Positions 61,960-64,000 of a stretch of DNA of 64,000 nt are shown here, piece by piece. The stretch is from Glandiceps talaboti (taxonomy: Eukaryota; Hemichordata; Enteropneusta; Spengelidae): positions 717,001 through 781,000 of the forward strand of contig NC_135565.1 of the NCBI RefSeq assembly GCF_964340395.1. Direction: 5' to 3'. Each line of letters begins with the position of its first letter. The first letter of the stretch is position 1. The position numbers were made by a program, and so were the translations under genes. Under the pieces are notes generated by a model. That model saw nothing but the letters and a program-made list of their open reading frames with translations, was not told the origin of the DNA and searched no databases.

Positions 61960-62165
61960 CATATTTCAGTTTTAATAATTATAGTTGGGATTGGGGCAAT
62001 GTGTTTTTGTTATATTTCAGTTTTAATAATTATAGTTGGGATTGGGGCAATGTGTTTTTGTTATATTTCAGTTTTAATAATTATAGTTGGGATTGGGGCA
62101 ATGTGTTTTTGTTATATTTCAGTTTTAATAATTATAGTTGGGATTGGGGCAATGTGTTTTTGTTA
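61960..62165. repeat. 51-bp tandem repeat, 4 near-identical copies
   Basis: The unit is TATTTCAGTTTTAATAATTA, TAGTTGGGATTGGGGCAATG, TGTTTTTGTTA. It lies about 145 bp upstream of the acceptor of exon 61647-61816 in the intron. Copies are practically identical, so it is young. Confidence 0.96.
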
Positions 62166-62313
62166 TGTTGGTTGTGATGATAAATGATACACTACACACT
62201 ATAACCAGGACTAGAGAACAATTAATTAGGACTAGAAAAATTAATAAAAATTAGCAGATTTCATTTTCCCTTTTTCATATTCTAGTAGGTTTTGATAGTA
62301 ATTTCCAGCCCTT

Positions 62314-62431
<118 letters not shown>

Positions 62432-62656
62432 TATCTGTCTGTGACTGTCTTGTCTGTGTGTACGTCAGCCTGTCTGTATGTGTGGCAGTCTGTGTGTGCG
62501 GGGGGAGTGGGGGGGGGGGGGCTGTTATCTATAAATGTGTATTACTTATATGTTTATCTGGTTTATTTTATCATCACTCATGGTACAAAATACATGTAAA
62601 AATAATGGGAAGTGTGTATTTTTGTCAGTTAGTTGACATATTGTTCATTTACCTAC

Positions 62657-62767
62657 CTTTGCATCTGCTGAATCTCCCACTAAGTAATCCAGTAGTCCCT
62701 TCATCATCCAGCTGGCTGGTGTCTCTCCTGGATGAACACGAGCTGTCAGCACCACAGCACGTTTACT
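62657..62767 (-). CDS. AGBL2/AGBL3-like: CCP2/3-like carboxypeptidase exon with HPGE zinc motif
   Basis: A 111-bp, phase-0 exon of 37 codons. The acceptor TAATCAG precedes 62767 and the donor GTAGGT is at 62651-62656. It reads [20 protein letters not shown] then [17 protein letters not shown]. The His and Glu of HPGE are two of the three zinc ligands of the M14 family, and VVL(T/S)ARVHPGE...SWxMKG is a CCP hallmark. The next exon starts LLRDTF, as in AGBL2 where this junction is SPDAQ followed by LLRD. Confidence 0.98.
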
Positions 62768-62924
62768 CTGATTACAATGGTAAAATATTTATTAGTAGTA
62801 CAGTAGGTGACAACAGGATGTACACTGTATATGAAAGAATTTCATTAAGTTGACTAGAATCAAATACTGTACTGTCAAATCACATTTCACAGAGCAATAA
62901 TTCCAAATCAAAGTTCTTTACTTA

Positions 62925-63919
62925 CCTTCAATAGTATACTGTGGATTGATGGATGGTGACGTGATAGTTAACACATACACTAAATTATCAGTTAATATTG
63001 TACTTACCTTAGAATACTGTGGATTGACATACTATGACGTGATAGTTAACACATACACTAAATTATCAGTTAATATTGTACTTATCTTAGAATGTTGTGG
63101 ATTGACATACGATGACACGATAGTTAACACATACACTAAATTATCAGTTAATATTGTACTTATCTTAGAATACTGTGGATTGACATACTATGACGTGATA
63201 GTTAACACATACACTAAATTATCAGTTAATATTGTACTTATCTTAGAATACTGTGGATTGACATACGATGACACGATAGTTAACACATACACTAAATTAT
63301 CAGTTAATATTGTACTTATCTTAGAATACTGTGGATTGACATATGATGACACGATAGTTAACACATACACTAACTTATCAGTTAATATTGTACTTATCTT
63401 AGAATACTGTGGATTGACATACGATGACGTGATAGTTAACACATACACTAAATTATCAGTTAATATTGTACTTATCTTAGAATGTTGTGGATTGACATAT
63501 GATGACACGATAGTTAACACATACACTAAATTATCAGTTAATATTGTACTTATCTTAGAATACTGTGGATTGACATACGATGACGTGATAGTTAACACAT
63601 ACACTAAATTATCAGTTAATATTGTACTTACCTTAGAATGTTGTGGATTGACATACGATGACACGATAGTTAACACATACACTAAATTATCAGTTAATAT
63701 TGTACTTACCTTAGAATGTTGTGGATTGACATACGATGACACGATAGTTAACACATACACTAAATTATCAGTTAATATTGTACTTATCTTAGAATGTTGT
63801 GGATTGACGGATGGTGATGTGATAGTTAACACATACACTAAATTATCAGTTAATATTGTACTTACCTTAGAATGTTGTGGATTGACGGATGGTGATGTGA
63901 TAGTTAACACATAGACTAA
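62925..63919. repeat. 78-bp minisatellite built from an exon 3' edge, 13 copies
   Basis: In gene orientation each unit is the last 57 bases of exon 63866-63982 (coding NLVYVLTITS, then nine further codons) plus 21 intron bases that start GTAAGTACAATATTAACTGA. Twelve copies are spaced exactly 78 bp, and a thirteenth at 62931 is spaced 72 bp. The donor position is GT at 62931, 63003, 63627, 63705 and 63861, and AT in the other eight. 78 is a multiple of three and no stop is present, so the frame is open through the array for 240 codons. Confidence 0.95.
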
Positions 63920-63982
63920 ATTACCAGCTAATGTACGACATAGAACTCTCTGTTTACAAAACCTACTACGTACAGGATCATT
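63866..63982 (-). CDS. AGBL2/AGBL3-like: CCP2/3-like carboxypeptidase exon, start of catalytic domain
   Basis: A 117-bp exon of 39 codons, the most upstream exon in the window. The acceptor AAATCTACAG precedes 63982 and the donor GTAAGT is at 63860-63865. It reads NDPVRSRFCKQRVLCRTLAG, NLVYVLTITSPSVNPQHSK. CKQRVLCRTLAGN and VYxLTIT are found immediately before the zinc motif in AGBL2/AGBL3. I place the exon end at the first donor met, because this keeps the family spacing to ARVHPGE; use of a later copy would insert 26-residue repeats. The preceding exons are beyond the window edge. Confidence 0.93.
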
Positions 63983-64000
63983 CTGTAGATTTAGTAAGTA

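Overview
The window is eukaryotic nuclear DNA, most likely from a marine invertebrate. The evidence is split genes with GT-AG introns, (CA)n, (TA)n and (GT)n microsatellites, very large minisatellite arrays, several decayed non-LTR retrotransposons, a tRNA-derived SINE and TIR elements. I cannot name the species. Well over half of the window is tandem repeat, by my estimate from array lengths.

One protein-coding gene is supported. It lies on the minus strand, spans at least 2323-63982 and runs off the high-coordinate side. Reading from 63982 down to 2323, eleven exons splice in a consistent frame into an M14-family cytosolic carboxypeptidase of the CCP2/CCP3 (AGBL2/AGBL3) type, a tubulin deglutamylase. 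The exons hold the HPGE zinc motif, the RDLNRNY substrate-binding motif, the HGHS zinc histidine, the FTME catalytic glutamate, the CDPD end of the domain, and the AGBL2-like ESSTSGSDSS and lysine-rich tail. None of the exons was apparent as a full ORF; they were recovered from splice sites and family knowledge.

Layout, low to high coordinate: a 33-bp array (1-2117); the last seen exons (2323-7492) with 39-bp and 61-bp arrays; a 21.2-kb intron (7493-28725) with 67-, 56-, 61- and 48-bp arrays, a Harbinger-like TIR insertion, a SINE and LINE scraps; an exon at 28.8 kb; a 14.5-kb intron with a 7.5-kb 37-bp array, a small MITE with two convergent CTCF-like motifs, a 4.5-kb 27-bp array and a 61-bp array; exons at 43.4 and 46.1 kb separated by a 36-bp array; a 46-bp array split by a 1-kb TIR element; a dispersed-repeat region that includes a TIR element carrying a histone-type 3' stem-loop; inverted 63-bp arrays; a LINE insertion with a 5' inversion next to the exon at 54.3 kb; a 21-bp array interrupted by two LINEs; and the catalytic-domain exons from 61.6 to 64.0 kb.

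The most unusual observation is that several arrays do not merely sit in introns. Their repeat unit is built from an exon edge of this gene, with the splice site and flanking exon bases included. The extra donor copies very often carry GT changed to AT, while the acceptor copies stay AG. This suggests minisatellites born at exon-intron boundaries whose decoy donors were neutralised.
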